Shown here: in pieces, positions 7,004 to 16,987 of the stretch
Layout: each line of letters begins with the position of its first letter
Position numbering within the stretch: the stretch's first letter is position 1
DNA from: Sphingomonas sp. UV9
GTDB taxonomy: Bacteria; Pseudomonadota; Alphaproteobacteria; Sphingomonadales; Sphingomonadaceae
Assembly: GCF_004101245.1 (NCBI RefSeq)
Contig: NZ_SCIN01000002.1
Span: 868,001-932,000, forward strand
Length of the DNA: 64,000 bases
Reading direction: 5' to 3'
Notes under the pieces: generated by a model
What the model was told of the DNA's origin: nothing
What the model saw: the letters and a program-made list of their open reading frames with translations, nothing else
Databases searched by the model: none
Program-made: the position numbers and the translations under genes

Positions 7004-7540
7004 TTACTTGCTTCTTTCGACCTGCTCGAACTCAAGCTCGACCGGCGTCGCACGCCCGAAGATCGACACCGAGACCTTGACGCGGCTGCGGTCGAAGTCG
7101 AGTTCCTCGACCAGGCCGTTGAAGGTCGCGAACGGGCCGTCGAGGACCTTGACCTGGTCGCCGATCTCGTAGTCGACCTTGATCTTCTGCTTGGGCGCCG
7201 CGGCGGCCTCTTCCTTGCTGTTCAGCATCCGCGTGGCTTCCGCCTCGCTGATCGCCTGGGGCTTGCCCATGCTGCCGAGGAAGCCGGTGACCTTCGGGGT
7301 GTTCTTGACGAGGTGATACACGTCGTCGTTCATGTTCAGCTTGGCGAGCACATAGCCCGGCATGAACTTGCGCTCGACCGAAATCTTCTTGCCGCGACGG
7401 GCTTCCGTCGTGGTTTCGGTGGGGACTTCGATCTGCTCGACGAGCTGCTCGAGACCCATGCGGGTCGCCTCGGCCATGATCGAGTCGCGGACCTTGCCCT
7501 CGAAGCCCGAATAGGCGTGAATGATGTACCAGCGCGCCAT
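7004..7540 (-). CDS. nusG: Transcription termination/antitermination factor NusG
   Basis: 178 residues. NusG binds RNA polymerase and couples it to Rho or to the ribosome through S10. The NGN domain (from ARWYIIHAYSGFE through RKFMPGYVLAKL) and the C-terminal KOW domain (GDQVKVLDGPFATFNGLVEEL) are both complete. It lies 13 bases downstream of secE, the standard pair. Its stop is followed by a copy of the structured element instead of rplK. Confidence 0.97.
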   Translation of the reverse strand: MARWYIIHAYSGFEGKVRDSIMAEATRMGLEQLVEQIEVPTETTTEARRGKKISVERKFMPGYVLAKLNMNDDVYHLVKNTPKVTGFLGSMGKPQAISEAEATRMLNSKEEAAAAPKQKIKVDYEIGDQVKVLDGPFATFNGLVEELDFDRSRVKVSVSIFGRATPVELEFEQVERSK

Positions 7541-7553
7541 GACGGAACCTTGC

Positions 7554-7751
7554 TTACTGAGCGAATTTAAGGAGGGCGGAGACGATCGCTTGCAGGATCG
7601 AGTCGACGCCCAGGAAGAACAGCGCGAGGATCGTCGTCATGATCACCACCATCACGCCGGTCATAACCGTTTCGCGACGCGTCGGCCACGTGACCTTCGC
7701 GGTCTCGGTGCGGACCTGCTGGATGAATTCGAGAGGGGACGTTTTCGCCAC
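7554..7751 (-). CDS. secE: Preprotein translocase subunit SecE
   Basis: 65 residues with a GTG start at 7751, giving the short single-helix SecE typical of alphaproteobacteria. An amphipathic stretch with the family signature EFIQQVRTETAKVTWPTRRE precedes one membrane helix (about residues 33-55). SecE clamps SecY in the inner membrane. The longer open frame upstream lacks SecE-like sequence, so the short start was chosen. It is cotranscribed with nusG. Confidence 0.93.
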   Translation of the reverse strand: MAKTSPLEFIQQVRTETAKVTWPTRRETVMTGVMVVIMTTILALFFLGVDSILQAIVSALLKFAQ

Positions 7752-7863
7752 GATGTTCTTCGAACCCGCTGATTGAGAAACTTGGGATGCGAGGCATAGA
7801 CCCTCTGGCCGCTCTCTGTGAAGAGCAGCGCGGTCAGGTCCGTCCTCGCTGTCGGAAGCGCGG

Positions 7864-7892
7864 CAGATAGCTGCCGTCACAGGTGAAAGCAA
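7864..7892 (-). promoter_or_regulatory. Candidate sigma70 promoter for secE-nusG
   Basis: On the minus strand, TTGCTT (7887-7892) and TATCTG (7864-7869) are separated by 17 bases, about 110 bases upstream of the secE GTG and downstream of the tRNA terminator. The match is visible; use as a promoter is inference. Confidence 0.35.
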
Positions 7893-8090
7893 GTGCGCCG
7901 GGGTGGCGGGCCGGATGGGGGGGGGCGGGGTGAGGTCGCCGAGAGAAGTGGCGGGGGAGAGCGCTTGGGTCGCTCGATCCCCCGCACGATCGTCTTGCCG
8001 GTGCCGGTTTGACCGGCGGCTCCGCTCCCACGGTTTCTGTTTATCGTTCGACTCGACGACGGCATGCATGGCGTACGCCGAATCGCGGAC
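7893..8090. other. Gene-free stretch between the secE promoter candidate and the tRNA terminator
   Basis: Part of the 530-base gap between secE and tRNA-Trp. It contains a homopolymeric G run (about 7917-7925). I see no supported gene; open frames on both strands lack recognisable content. Confidence 0.4.
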
Positions 8091-8117
8091 GAAAAAAAGG
8101 CCGGTACGAGACCGGCC
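8091..8117 (-). terminator. Intrinsic terminator after tRNA-Trp
   Basis: On the minus strand, GGCCGGT-CTCGT-ACCGGCC (plus 8099-8117) is followed by seven T. It is 167 bases past the tRNA, showing that the tRNA and secE-nusG are separate transcription units. Confidence 0.85.
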
Positions 8118-8283
8118 ATGAAAGTTTTTAGGAGAGGATGCCTGAAAGGCCTGATCTTTGTGCATCGCAGCAGATGATTTCTCAAGTGCGCAATATGCAT
8201 CAAGGAATGCATTTTCTGCAATCGCACCGGACGCGCCGATGCCGCCGGCGCGATCGCCGCGGAATTTGCCGATTTAATGGGGG

Positions 8284-8360
8284 TGGCAGGAGTGCTCGGA
8301 TTCGAACCGAGGGCCTTCGGTTTTGGAGACCGACGCTCTAACCAACTGAGCTACACTCCT
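8284..8360 (-). tRNA. trnW: tRNA-Trp (anticodon CCA)
   Basis: 77 bases with the 3' CCA encoded. The acceptor stem AGGAGTG / CACTCCT, D arm (GCTCAGTTGGTTAGAGC), anticodon stem with CTCCAAA (anticodon CCA), and T arm (CTCGGTTCGAATCCGAG) are all present. tRNA-Trp next to secE is a common bacterial arrangement. It is followed on the same strand by a terminator and then secE. Confidence 0.97.
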
Positions 8361-8505
8361 ACACGGACGCGCCCCTTACCCAGCCGTTTCGAGAAGGGCA
8401 AGCGTCTCGCGTGCATTTCGTCATGATGACGATGATGCGTTGCAAGGTGCCGCGTTTGCTCGTTAACCCTAAGCCTCATTGGTGGCTGTAGGAAAGTGTA
8501 TTCGT

Positions 8506-9519
8506 ATGAAGGCGCGATGGATGCTGTCGGCGCTGCCGGCCGCCCTTATGCTTGCAGGCGCGGGGCCGGTACCACAGGCGCCGGATTTCGGGCCGCAGCT
8601 CGAACGGTTTACCTATCCCTGGCCGGTTCAGACGATGGAAGTCGATATCGTTGGCGCGCCCGCGCAGATGGCGTTCATGGATATCGCACCGCAGCGCCCC
8701 AATGGTCGCACGGTGGTCCTGCTCCACGGCAAGAACTTCTGCGGCGCGACCTGGGGCAGCGCCGCCAGGGTATTGGCCGACGCCGGCTACCGCGTGATCG
8801 TCCCCGACCAGATCGGCTTCTGCAAATCGTCCAAGCCGCGCAACGCGCAATATAGCTTCGAGATGCTGGCGACGTTCACGAAACGGCTGCTCGAATCGCG
8901 CGGTGTCACGCGGGCGACGATCGTCGGGCATTCGATGGGCGGCATGCTCGCGATGCGGTACGCGATCCTGTATCCCAACTCGGTCGAGAAGCTGGTGCTG
9001 GTCAATCCGCTCGGGCTGAAGGACCGGTCCGAAGAGGGGCTTCCCTATACCGACGTCGATACGTTGTGGGCGGGGGAGAGGAAAACGAGCTACGCGTCGC
9101 TCAAGGCGTACCAGCTCGAGAACTATTATCACGGTGTCTGGAAGCCGTCCTATGATCGCTGGGTCTGGATGCAGGCGGGCATGTATCAGGGGGCAGGGCG
9201 CGACACGGTCGGGCTGGCGCAGGCCAAGGCCAGCGAGATGATCAAGACCCAGCCCGTCGCGCACGAGCTGTACCGGATCAAGCCCTCGACGACATTGATC
9301 GTCGGCACGCTCGACAAGACCGCGTTCGGCCGGGCGCAGGTGCCGGTGAATTTGCGCAAGTCGATGGAGGCGATCCCGGTGGTTGCGCCGCGCGCGGTGA
9401 AGCAGATGCCGAATGCCACCCTCGTCATGCTCGAAGGGCTCGGCCACTCGCCGCAGGTCGAGGATCCCGCGCGGTTCGAGAAGGCGCTGCTCGCGGTGCT
9501 CGGAGCGCGGTCGCGATAA
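8506..9519 (+). CDS. Secreted alpha/beta-hydrolase
   Basis: 337 residues from the ATG at 8506, which has AGGAAAG nine bases upstream. A signal peptide is visible (KARWMLSALPAALMLAGAG). The alpha/beta-hydrolase fold shows the oxyanion HGKNFCG, the nucleophile elbow GHSMGG (Ser143), an acid candidate in GTLDKTAFG, and the catalytic His in GLGHSPQVED. It is expected in the periplasm or outside the cell; esterase or lipase-like activity is likely but the substrate is unknown. It stands alone between tRNA-Trp and the str operon. Confidence 0.88.
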   Translation: MKARWMLSALPAALMLAGAGPVPQAPDFGPQLERFTYPWPVQTMEVDIVGAPAQMAFMDIAPQRPNGRTVVLLHGKNFCGATWGSAARVLADAGYRVIVPDQIGFCKSSKPRNAQYSFEMLATFTKRLLESRGVTRATIVGHSMGGMLAMRYAILYPNSVEKLVLVNPLGLKDRSEEGLPYTDVDTLWAGERKTSYASLKAYQLENYYHGVWKPSYDRWVWMQAGMYQGAGRDTVGLAQAKASEMIKTQPVAHELYRIKPSTTLIVGTLDKTAFGRAQVPVNLRKSMEAIPVVAPRAVKQMPNATLVMLEGLGHSPQVEDPARFEKALLAVLGARSR

Positions 9520-9530
9520 GGAAGGCCTCA

Positions 9531-9589
9531 ATCCCCCCCCTCCCAATCCTCCCCCTGGCGGGGGGGGGGATGAGAAGGGGGGGGCGCCG
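9531..9589. repeat. CTCCCC-family palindromic repeat
   Basis: CCTCCCCCTGGCGGGGGGGG followed by long G runs, after the hydrolase gene. Related to the better-preserved copies at 14.8, 15.4, 25.9, 30.9, 38.4 and 42.1 kb. It may also serve as a stem after the hydrolase stop. Confidence 0.6.
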
Positions 9590-9638
9590 CCCACCTGCCG
9601 CCGATCACCCATCCTTGCGCCAAGCCGATTCCGCCCCG

Positions 9639-9667
9639 TTGACCCCAGCCGACTCCTGACCTATAGC
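9639..9667 (+). promoter_or_regulatory. Candidate sigma70 promoter of the str operon
   Basis: TTGACC (9639-9644) and TATAGC (9662-9667) with exactly 17 bases between, about 155 bases upstream of rpsL. It is the best promoter-like match in the window. The leader that follows holds a 7-bp hairpin AGGAGCG / CGCTCCT near 9736-9755. Confidence 0.6.
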
Positions 9668-9826
9668 CGCGCCCTGTTCTTCGGGAGTCTTTCCCGCCGG
9701 GCATGCTTGAACATTGCTGGATGCATTCCAGGGCCTGAGGAGCGCTCCGCGCTCCTATGGTCCTTTTTGTATTCTCAGGCGCCTCATGGCTCCAGCAAAG
9801 TAACCACTTGAAAGGTGAAGGCTTCA

Positions 9827-10198
9827 ATGCCGACGATTAACCAGCTGGTCCGCAAGGGCCGCGATCCGCAGAAGGCCAAGTCCAAGGTCCCTGCGATGGA
9901 AGCCAACCCGCAGAAGCGTGGCGTTTGCACGCGCGTCTACACGACGACCCCGAAGAAGCCGAACTCGGCTCTGCGCAAGGTGGCCAAGGTTCGCCTGACC
10001 AACCAGCGCGAAGTCATCAGCTACATCCCGGGCGAGGGCCACAATCTTCAGGAGCATTCGGTTGTCCTGATCCGTGGCGGTCGTGTCCGCGATCTTCCCG
10101 GTGTTCGCTATCACGTCCTGCGCGGCGTGCTCGATACACAGGGTGTGAAGGACCGGCGTCAGTCGCGTTCCAAGTACGGCGCCAAGCGTCCGAAGTAA
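9827..10198 (+). CDS. rpsL: 30S ribosomal protein S12
   Basis: 123 residues from the ATG at 9827 (AAGGTGA upstream). S12 lines the decoding centre. The family core [18 protein letters not shown] and [12 protein letters not shown] is intact. The codon at 10088-10090 is CGC, so the stretch reads [13 protein letters not shown]: arginine at position 88, where most bacteria carry lysine. Lysine-to-arginine at this site is a known streptomycin-resistance change. Lysine 43 is retained. First gene of the str operon, 50 bases before rpsG. Confidence 0.98.
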   Translation: MPTINQLVRKGRDPQKAKSKVPAMEANPQKRGVCTRVYTTTPKKPNSALRKVAKVRLTNQREVISYIPGEGHNLQEHSVVLIRGGRVRDLPGVRYHVLRGVLDTQGVKDRRQSRSKYGAKRPK

Positions 10199-10248
10199 GC
10201 CGGTCGCTTTTTGCGATCATCAAGGCTGAAGTTTAGAAGGAATATAAA

Positions 10249-10719
10249 ATGGCACGTCGTCGTCGTCCCGAAAAGCGGGTCATCCTGCCTGATCCCAAGT
10301 TCGGGGATGAGGTTCTGTCGAAGTTCATGAACAGCGTCATGCTGGACGGCAAGAAGTCCGTCGCAGAGCTGATCGTGTACGGGGCATTCGAAACCGTCGA
10401 GCAGCGCGCCAAGCGCGACCCGATCGGCGTTTTCCATGATGCGCTGAACAACGTGAAGCCGGGCATCGAAGTCCGTTCGCGTCGCGTCGGTGGTGCAACC
10501 TACCAGGTTCCCGTCGAAGTGCGTCCCGAGCGTGCACAGGCGCTGGCGATCCGCTGGCTGATCGGTGCGGCACGTTCGCGCAGCGAGAACACGATGGCCG
10601 CACGGCTGTCGGGCGAGCTGATGGATGCTGCCAACAACCGCGGCAACGCGGTCAAGAAGCGCGAAGACACGCACCGGATGGCAGAAGCCAACCGTGCATT
10701 CTCGCACTACCGCTGGTAA
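10249..10719 (+). CDS. rpsG: 30S ribosomal protein S7
   Basis: 156 residues, usual length. S7 nucleates assembly of the 3' major domain of 16S rRNA and in enterobacteria represses the str operon. Conserved segments [34 protein letters not shown] and [14 protein letters not shown] are present. AAGGAATATAAA precedes the ATG. It is followed by a 123-base gap and fusA. Confidence 0.98.
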   Translation: MARRRRPEKRVILPDPKFGDEVLSKFMNSVMLDGKKSVAELIVYGAFETVEQRAKRDPIGVFHDALNNVKPGIEVRSRRVGGATYQVPVEVRPERAQALAIRWLIGAARSRSENTMAARLSGELMDAANNRGNAVKKREDTHRMAEANRAFSHYRW

Positions 10720-10794
10720 CAGCGGGCTTCGAAGCCTAGCATTGGTAACCGTGTTGCGGGCGGTCTTTCGCCTGTAACGCAAACACCTATATAT

Positions 10795-10821
10795 TGGGGA
10801 GCCGGCACGTTCGGCTCCCCA
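10795..10821 (+). promoter_or_regulatory. Strong hairpin in the rpsG-fusA spacer
   Basis: TGGGGAGCCG (10795-10804) pairs with CGGCTCCCCA (10812-10821) across a 7-base loop, 21 bases before the fusA ATG. There is no T tract, so it is not a simple terminator. It may influence fusA translation or the stability of processed mRNA (inference). Confidence 0.5.
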
Positions 10822-10842
10822 TATCCTTAAGGAAGCACGATC

Positions 10843-12939
<2,097 letters not shown>

Positions 12940-12989
12940 CCCTTTAAGGGGGTAGGGCTAGCGTCAGGCTTTAACAGCCGCTATGGGGC

Positions 12990-13021
12990 CGCGTTCGCGC
13001 GGTTCCCGGTGTGGCACCGGA
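12990..13021 (+). promoter_or_regulatory. Two hairpins in the fusA-tuf spacer
   Basis: CCGCG-TTCG-CGCGG (UUCG tetraloop) is followed closely by CCGGTG-TGG-CACCGG. They sit about 25-55 bases before the tuf ATG without a T tract. Possible RNA-processing or stability element; function inferred only. Confidence 0.4.
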
Positions 13022-13045
13022 ATACGAATCAGAAGGTAGGAAACA

Positions 13046-14239
13046 ATGGCCAAGGCAAAATTTGAGCGGAACAAGCCGCATCTCAACATCGGCACCATCG
13101 GTCACGTCGATCATGGTAAGACGTCGCTCACCGCTGCGATCACGAAGGTTCTGGCAGAGACGACCGGCGGTACCGCTGTCGACTTCGCCAACATCGACAA
13201 GGCTCCCGAGGAGCGCGAGCGCGGCATCACGATCTCGACCGCACACGTCGAGTACGAGACGGCCAACCGTCACTACGCGCACGTCGATTGCCCGGGCCAC
13301 GCCGATTATGTGAAGAACATGATCACCGGCGCAGCCCAGATGGACGGCGCGATCCTCGTCGTTTCGGCGACCGATGGCCCGATGCCACAGACCCGTGAGC
13401 ACATCCTGCTCGCACGCCAGGTCGGCGTGCCCGCAATGGTCGTGTTCATGAACAAGGTCGATCTGGTCGACGACGAGGAAATCCTCGAGCTGGTCGAGAT
13501 GGAAATCCGCGAGCTGCTCAGCTCGTACGACTTCCCGGGCGACGACATCCCCGTCATCAAGGGTTCGGCAACCTGCGCGCTGTCGGGCTCGAACCAGAAG
13601 CTCGGCGCCGACGCCGTCACCGAGCTGATGCAGGCTGTCGACGACTACATCCCGCAGCCCGAGCGTCCGCTCGACAAGCCGTTCATGATGCCCATCGAGG
13701 ACGTGTTCTCGATCTCGGGTCGTGGTACGGTCGTCACCGGCCGCGTCGAGACCGGCATCGTCAAGGTTGGCGAGGAAGTCGAGATCGTCGGTATCCACCC
13801 GACCGTTCGCAAGACCACGGTCACGGGCGTCGAGATGTTCCGCAAGCTGCTCGACCAGGGCCAGGCTGGCGATAACGTCGGCGCGCTGATCCGCGGCGTT
13901 GCACGCGACGAAGTCGAGCGTGGCCAGGTGCTCTGCAAGCCAGGCACGATCAAGCCGCACACCGACTTCAACTCGGAAGTGTACGTGCTGTCGAAGGAAG
14001 AGGGTGGCCGTCACACGCCGTTCTTCGCCAACTACCGCCCGCAGTTCTACTTCCGTACGACGGACGTGACCGGCACCGTGGAGCTGCCCGAGGGCACCGA
14101 GATGGTCATGCCAGGCGACAACGTGTCGCTCGGCATCAAGCTGATCGCACCGATCGCCATGGACGTGGGCCAGCGCTTCACGATCCGCGAAGGCGGCCGT
14201 ACCGTCGGTGCAGGCGTCGTCAGCCAGATCGACAAGTAA
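13046..14239 (+). CDS. tuf: Elongation factor Tu
   Basis: 397 residues. EF-Tu delivers aminoacyl-tRNA to the ribosome. G1 motif GHVDHGKT (19-26), [16 protein letters not shown] and the SATCALSG region are complete, with domains 2 and 3 intact through the C-terminal [23 protein letters not shown] precedes the ATG. It is followed by a terminator rather than running into rpsJ, so the str and S10 units are separated here. Confidence 0.99.
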   Translation: MAKAKFERNKPHLNIGTIGHVDHGKTSLTAAITKVLAETTGGTAVDFANIDKAPEERERGITISTAHVEYETANRHYAHVDCPGHADYVKNMITGAAQMDGAILVVSATDGPMPQTREHILLARQVGVPAMVVFMNKVDLVDDEEILELVEMEIRELLSSYDFPGDDIPVIKGSATCALSGSNQKLGADAVTELMQAVDDYIPQPERPLDKPFMMPIEDVFSISGRGTVVTGRVETGIVKVGEEVEIVGIHPTVRKTTVTGVEMFRKLLDQGQAGDNVGALIRGVARDEVERGQVLCKPGTIKPHTDFNSEVYVLSKEEGGRHTPFFANYRPQFYFRTTDVTGTVELPEGTEMVMPGDNVSLGIKLIAPIAMDVGQRFTIREGGRTVGAGVVSQIDK

Positions 14240-14268
14240 GCATCTTCTCCTTCGGGAGATGATCGAAA

Positions 14269-14305
14269 AGAGCCCGGCTTCTCGCGAGAGAGGCCGGGCT
14301 TTTTC
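14269..14305 (+). terminator. Intrinsic terminator after tuf
   Basis: AGCCCGGC (14271-14278) pairs with GCCGGGCT (14293-14300), with an inner CTCGCGAG stretch, followed by TTTTTCG. A smaller TCTCC-TTCG-GGAGA hairpin precedes it. It closes the rpsL-rpsG-fusA-tuf transcript. Confidence 0.85.
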
Positions 14306-14398
14306 GTGTTTGGGGTGGGCGCGATTGCATAGGCTCGCCCGTTGAACTTCGGTACAAAGCGACTTGCCGAGAGATGCGGGTCTTGTGCATGAAGCAGC

Positions 14399-14695
14399 AT
14401 GACCAATCCGCGGCCGAAGCGTTACACGCTGCTGATATGGATTACGGGCTATCTGTGGACGGTTCCCGCAGCCATAGCTTTGAGCCGTGTGTTGGACTGG
14501 CAGTATGACGGCGATATCGGCTGGTGGATCGTGATGGCTTATACCGCTCCGATCATGATGCTTACCGAGCCGTTCGGATCGGCTATTCCATTTGTTGCAT
14601 ATACTATGGCCTACATCATCGTCCTGTTGGCGATGACCCTCTGGGTCGTACAAAACTGGGATGCTGGCGGCCTCCCGTCGGGGGATGGATCATGA
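14399..14695 (+). CDS. Small membrane protein, unknown
   Basis: 98 residues with three hydrophobic segments (about residues 9-27, 39-58 and 66-84) and a polar C-terminus (NWDAGGLPSGDGS). It is less GC-rich than the neighbouring ribosomal genes. No family recognised. It sits in the insertion between tuf and rpsJ, so it is probably an accessory gene. Confidence 0.55.
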   Translation: MTNPRPKRYTLLIWITGYLWTVPAAIALSRVLDWQYDGDIGWWIVMAYTAPIMMLTEPFGSAIPFVAYTMAYIIVLLAMTLWVVQNWDAGGLPSGDGS

Positions 14696-14810
14696 AGCGT
14701 CTGGTGCTACGCAGCCCGGCACGTTTGATTGATTATAGCCACGTTCTGAATGCGTCATGCGGATTCATAAGCCTCGCGCTGCGGGTGGGTGAATCAGGAA
14801 TGTGGCGTTC

Positions 14811-14965
14811 CCGCCCCCTCCGTCAGGCTCCGCCTGCCACCTCCCCCTAGCGGGGGAGGACTTTATGCTAACGCTTGGGTAAGTCGCTCGGTCGTTGACC
14901 GCGCCCAACCAAATCCTCCCCCGCAAGGGGGAGGTGGCGCCGTAGGCGTCGGAGGGGGAGGCGGC
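14811..14965. repeat. CTCCCC-family palindrome, left of the DUF559 gene
   Basis: Two inverted arms: GCCACCTCCCCCTAGCGGGG near 14837-14859 and TCCTCCCCCGCAAGGGGGAG near 14914-14933, with GACGGAGGGGG-like ends, separated by about 50 bases. It ends three bases before the DUF559 stop codon. A partner pair lies on the other side of that gene. Confidence 0.75.
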
Positions 14966-14967
14966 GA

Positions 14968-15342
14968 TTAGCCTTCGAATATGGATCGGCGCCGGACCGC
15001 TATGGCCGTGATCTGGCGGACGACGTCGTCGAGGTTTTCCAGCATTTCGCGAGCCGGGTAGTGGAGGACGCGGATGTCTTGGGCGATTAGCCACGCGTCG
15101 CGGGTTGCGTCTCGTTCGGGACGGTTGCCGTAGTTGTGCGCTTCGCCGTCGACTTCGATCGCGAGTCGGGCTGGCGCGCAGTAGAAGTCGAGGACGTAGG
15201 GGCCTGCGGCGTGTTGTCGGCGGAAGCGCAAGCCTGCCTCGTTATCTCGTAATGCCAGCCACAATGCTATCTCCGGCGGTGTCATCTGTTTCCGCAGCCG
15301 CTTGGCGTTACTGCGGCCGGGTAGGGATCCTTCGAGCCGCAT
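14968..15342 (-). CDS. DUF559 family endonuclease-like protein
   Basis: 124 residues. The DUF559 core, related to the Vsr/restriction-endonuclease fold, is visible: LRKQMTPPEIALWLALRD, RFRRQHAAGPYVLDFYCAP, then LAIEVDGEAH with the acidic metal-site candidates, and RDAWLIAQDIRVLHY. Nuclease activity is inferred from the fold; the biological role of the family is unknown. It stands between tuf and rpsJ, antisense to both, and is bracketed by palindromic repeats on each side, which suggests it moved in with them. Confidence 0.85.
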   Translation of the reverse strand: MRLEGSLPGRSNAKRLRKQMTPPEIALWLALRDNEAGLRFRRQHAAGPYVLDFYCAPARLAIEVDGEAHNYGNRPERDATRDAWLIAQDIRVLHYPAREMLENLDDVVRQITAIAVRRRSIFEG

Positions 15343-15348
15343 CGCTTG

Positions 15349-15496
15349 CCTCCCCCTCAGTCACGCTTCGCGTGCCACCTCCCCCTGGCGGGGGAGGATC
15401 AAGTAGCGGCGCGATCTTAGCGGCAGAGCGTCGACATCTTCAATCCTCCCCCGCAAGGGGGAGGTGGCACCGAAGGTGACGGAGGGGGAGGACAGG
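15349..15496. repeat. CTCCCC-family palindrome, right of the DUF559 gene
   Basis: Two inverted arms (GCCACCTCCCCCTGGCGGGG near 15375-15397 and TCCTCCCCCGCAAGGGGGAG near 15446-15465) with GTGACGGAGGGGGAGG at the right end. Same architecture as the pair at 14811-14965. It starts six bases upstream of the DUF559 start. Confidence 0.75.
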
Positions 15497-15541
15497 GTGC
15501 CCTTCGTTATTGCGGTCGCCCGGAAAACCCTCTCCCCCCGG

Positions 15542-15570
15542 TTGCATTTCCCCCGACTCTCCCGTAATGG
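15542..15570 (+). promoter_or_regulatory. Candidate promoter of the S10 operon
   Basis: TTGCAT (15542-15547) and TAATGG (15565-15570), 17 bases apart, about 70 bases upstream of rpsJ and just right of the repeat. A new promoter is needed here because tuf ends in a terminator. A stem AAGAGCCCG / CGGGCCCGCTCTT follows near 15598-15626. Confidence 0.45.
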
Positions 15571-15641
15571 CCCGCCTTCGGTTTAAACATCAACCAGCAA
15601 GAGCCCGGAAACGGGCCCGCTCTTTCGCATCGGTAGGGACT

Positions 15642-15950
15642 ATGGACAGCAATATCCGCATTCGTCTGAAGGCGTTCGATCACCGTGTGCTCGATCAGGC
15701 CACTGGCGACATCGCCGACACCGCACGCCGCACCGGCGCGCTCATCCGCGGTCCGATTCCCCTTCCGACGCGCATCGAAAAATTCACCGTGAACCGCGGC
15801 CCGCACATCGACAAGAAGTCGCGCGAGCAGTTCGAGGTGCGCACGTACAAGCGTATGCTGGATATCGTCCAGCCGACGCCGCAGACGGTCGATGCGCTGA
15901 TGAAGCTGGACCTCGCCGCTGGCGTTGACGTCGAGATCAAGCTCGCCTAA
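15642..15950 (+). CDS. rpsJ: 30S ribosomal protein S10
   Basis: 102 residues from the ATG at 15642 (GGTAGGGA upstream). S10 binds 16S rRNA and also NusG or NusB in transcription complexes. [33 protein letters not shown] and the [17 protein letters not shown] region are conserved. First gene of the S10 operon; unusually, 288 bases of structured spacer separate it from rplC. Confidence 0.98.
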   Translation: MDSNIRIRLKAFDHRVLDQATGDIADTARRTGALIRGPIPLPTRIEKFTVNRGPHIDKKSREQFEVRTYKRMLDIVQPTPQTVDALMKLDLAAGVDVEIKLA

Positions 15951-15960
15951 GGGCTGGCGC

Positions 15961-16085
15961 GGCGCGGTCGACCGGTAACGGTCCCGCGCCGTTCGACATT
16001 GGGATACCGCCGTCGGTGCAAACCGACGGGGCAGCGTCCCCCGTCACGTTTCTGCGTTTGTAGAGACACCAGCCCGGGACGGGGG
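15961..16085 (+). promoter_or_regulatory. Structured leader between rpsJ and rplC
   Basis: Three consecutive stems. GGCGCGG / CCGCGCC (15961-15990) encloses GACCG-GTAA-CGGTC. CCGTCGGT-GCAA-ACCGACGG (16010-16029) is a perfect 8-bp stem. CCCCCGTC / GACGGGGG (16038-16045 with 16078-16085) is a longer-range stem. The first two loops are GNRA tetraloops. About 150 bases follow before the rplC ATG. Ribosomal-protein autoregulation is a plausible role (inference). Confidence 0.6.
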
Positions 16086-16238
16086 CACGTTTCGTATTTA
16101 CCGGGTTGATCCGACTCCATTCAGGGCATTTGCCGGGAATGGGGTCAGGTGGATGCATCATGGAGCTTGCTCCGGACATGGTCCGCAAGCCCCCGAGGAA
16201 TAGTCCGACGGGGCCTCTGTCTAGGAAGGGACAAGATC

Positions 16239-16985
16239 ATGCGTACTGGCGTGATCGCGAAGAAGATGGGGATGACCCGCCTGTTCCAGGAAGATGGTCG
16301 GCACGTGCCGGTCACCGTTCTGGCTCTCGAAGGCAATCAGGTCGTTTCCGTTCGCGAAATGGATCGTGACGGCTATACGGCCGTCCAGCTTGGTGCAGGC
16401 GTTGCCAAGTCGAAGAATGTCGCAAAGCCGCAGCGCGGCCATTTCGGCAAGGCCGAAGTGGAGCCCAAGGCTGTCGTCCATGAGTTCCGTGTGAACGCAG
16501 ACGGCCTGCTCGACGTTGGCGCCGAGATCTCGGCCGACCATTACGTCGCAGGCCAGATCGTCGATATCCAGGGCAAGACCCAGGGTAAGGGCTTCCAGGG
16601 CGGCATGAAGCGTTGGGGCTTCGGCGGTCTGCGGGCAACCCACGGCGTGTCGGTCTCGCACCGTTCGCTCGGTTCGACCGGTCAGCGCCAGGATCCGGGC
16701 AAGGTCTTCAAGAACAAGAAGATGGCCGGCCACATGGGCGACAAGTATCGCACCCAGCAGAACCTCGAGATCGTATCGACGGACGTCGAGCGCGGTCTCC
16801 TGTTCGTCAAGGGTTCGGTTCCTGGCTCCAAGGGCGGCTGGCTCTTCATCAAGGACTCGGTGAAGGTCGCGCGCCACGCCGACGCACCGTTCCCCGCCGG
16901 TCTCAAGACCACCAACAGCAACACTGCAGCAGACACGCCGGCCGAAACGACCGACGCACCTGCAGCCGACGGCCAGGAGGGCTGA
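16239..16985 (+). CDS. rplC: 50S ribosomal protein L3
   Basis: 248 residues from the ATG at 16239 (AGGAAGGG upstream). L3 is a primary 23S rRNA binder near the peptidyl-transferase centre. [19 protein letters not shown] and the loop [30 protein letters not shown] are conserved. The last 35 residues ([19 protein letters not shown]) are an acidic, Ala/Thr-rich tail beyond the usual end. rplD starts two bases after the stop. Confidence 0.97.
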   Translation: MRTGVIAKKMGMTRLFQEDGRHVPVTVLALEGNQVVSVREMDRDGYTAVQLGAGVAKSKNVAKPQRGHFGKAEVEPKAVVHEFRVNADGLLDVGAEISADHYVAGQIVDIQGKTQGKGFQGGMKRWGFGGLRATHGVSVSHRSLGSTGQRQDPGKVFKNKKMAGHMGDKYRTQQNLEIVSTDVERGLLFVKGSVPGSKGGWLFIKDSVKVARHADAPFPAGLKTTNSNTAADTPAETTDAPAADGQEG

Positions 16986-16987
16986 GC

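Noticed and set aside
7554..8165. 203-codon version of SecE with a long N-terminal extension
   Set aside because: The extra 138 residues are Pro/Arg/Ser-rich, lack SecE-like sequence and cover the candidate promoter; the 65-residue form fits the family.
12971..14653. 560-codon open frame antisense to tuf
   Set aside because: Shadow of tuf with His/Asp/Val-rich composition and no recognisable domain; it also runs through the tuf terminator.
14692..14850. 52-codon frame (MKRLVLRSPARLIDYS...) overlapping the stop of the small membrane gene
   Set aside because: It runs into the CTCCCC palindrome and has no domain; the ATGA overlap is probably chance.
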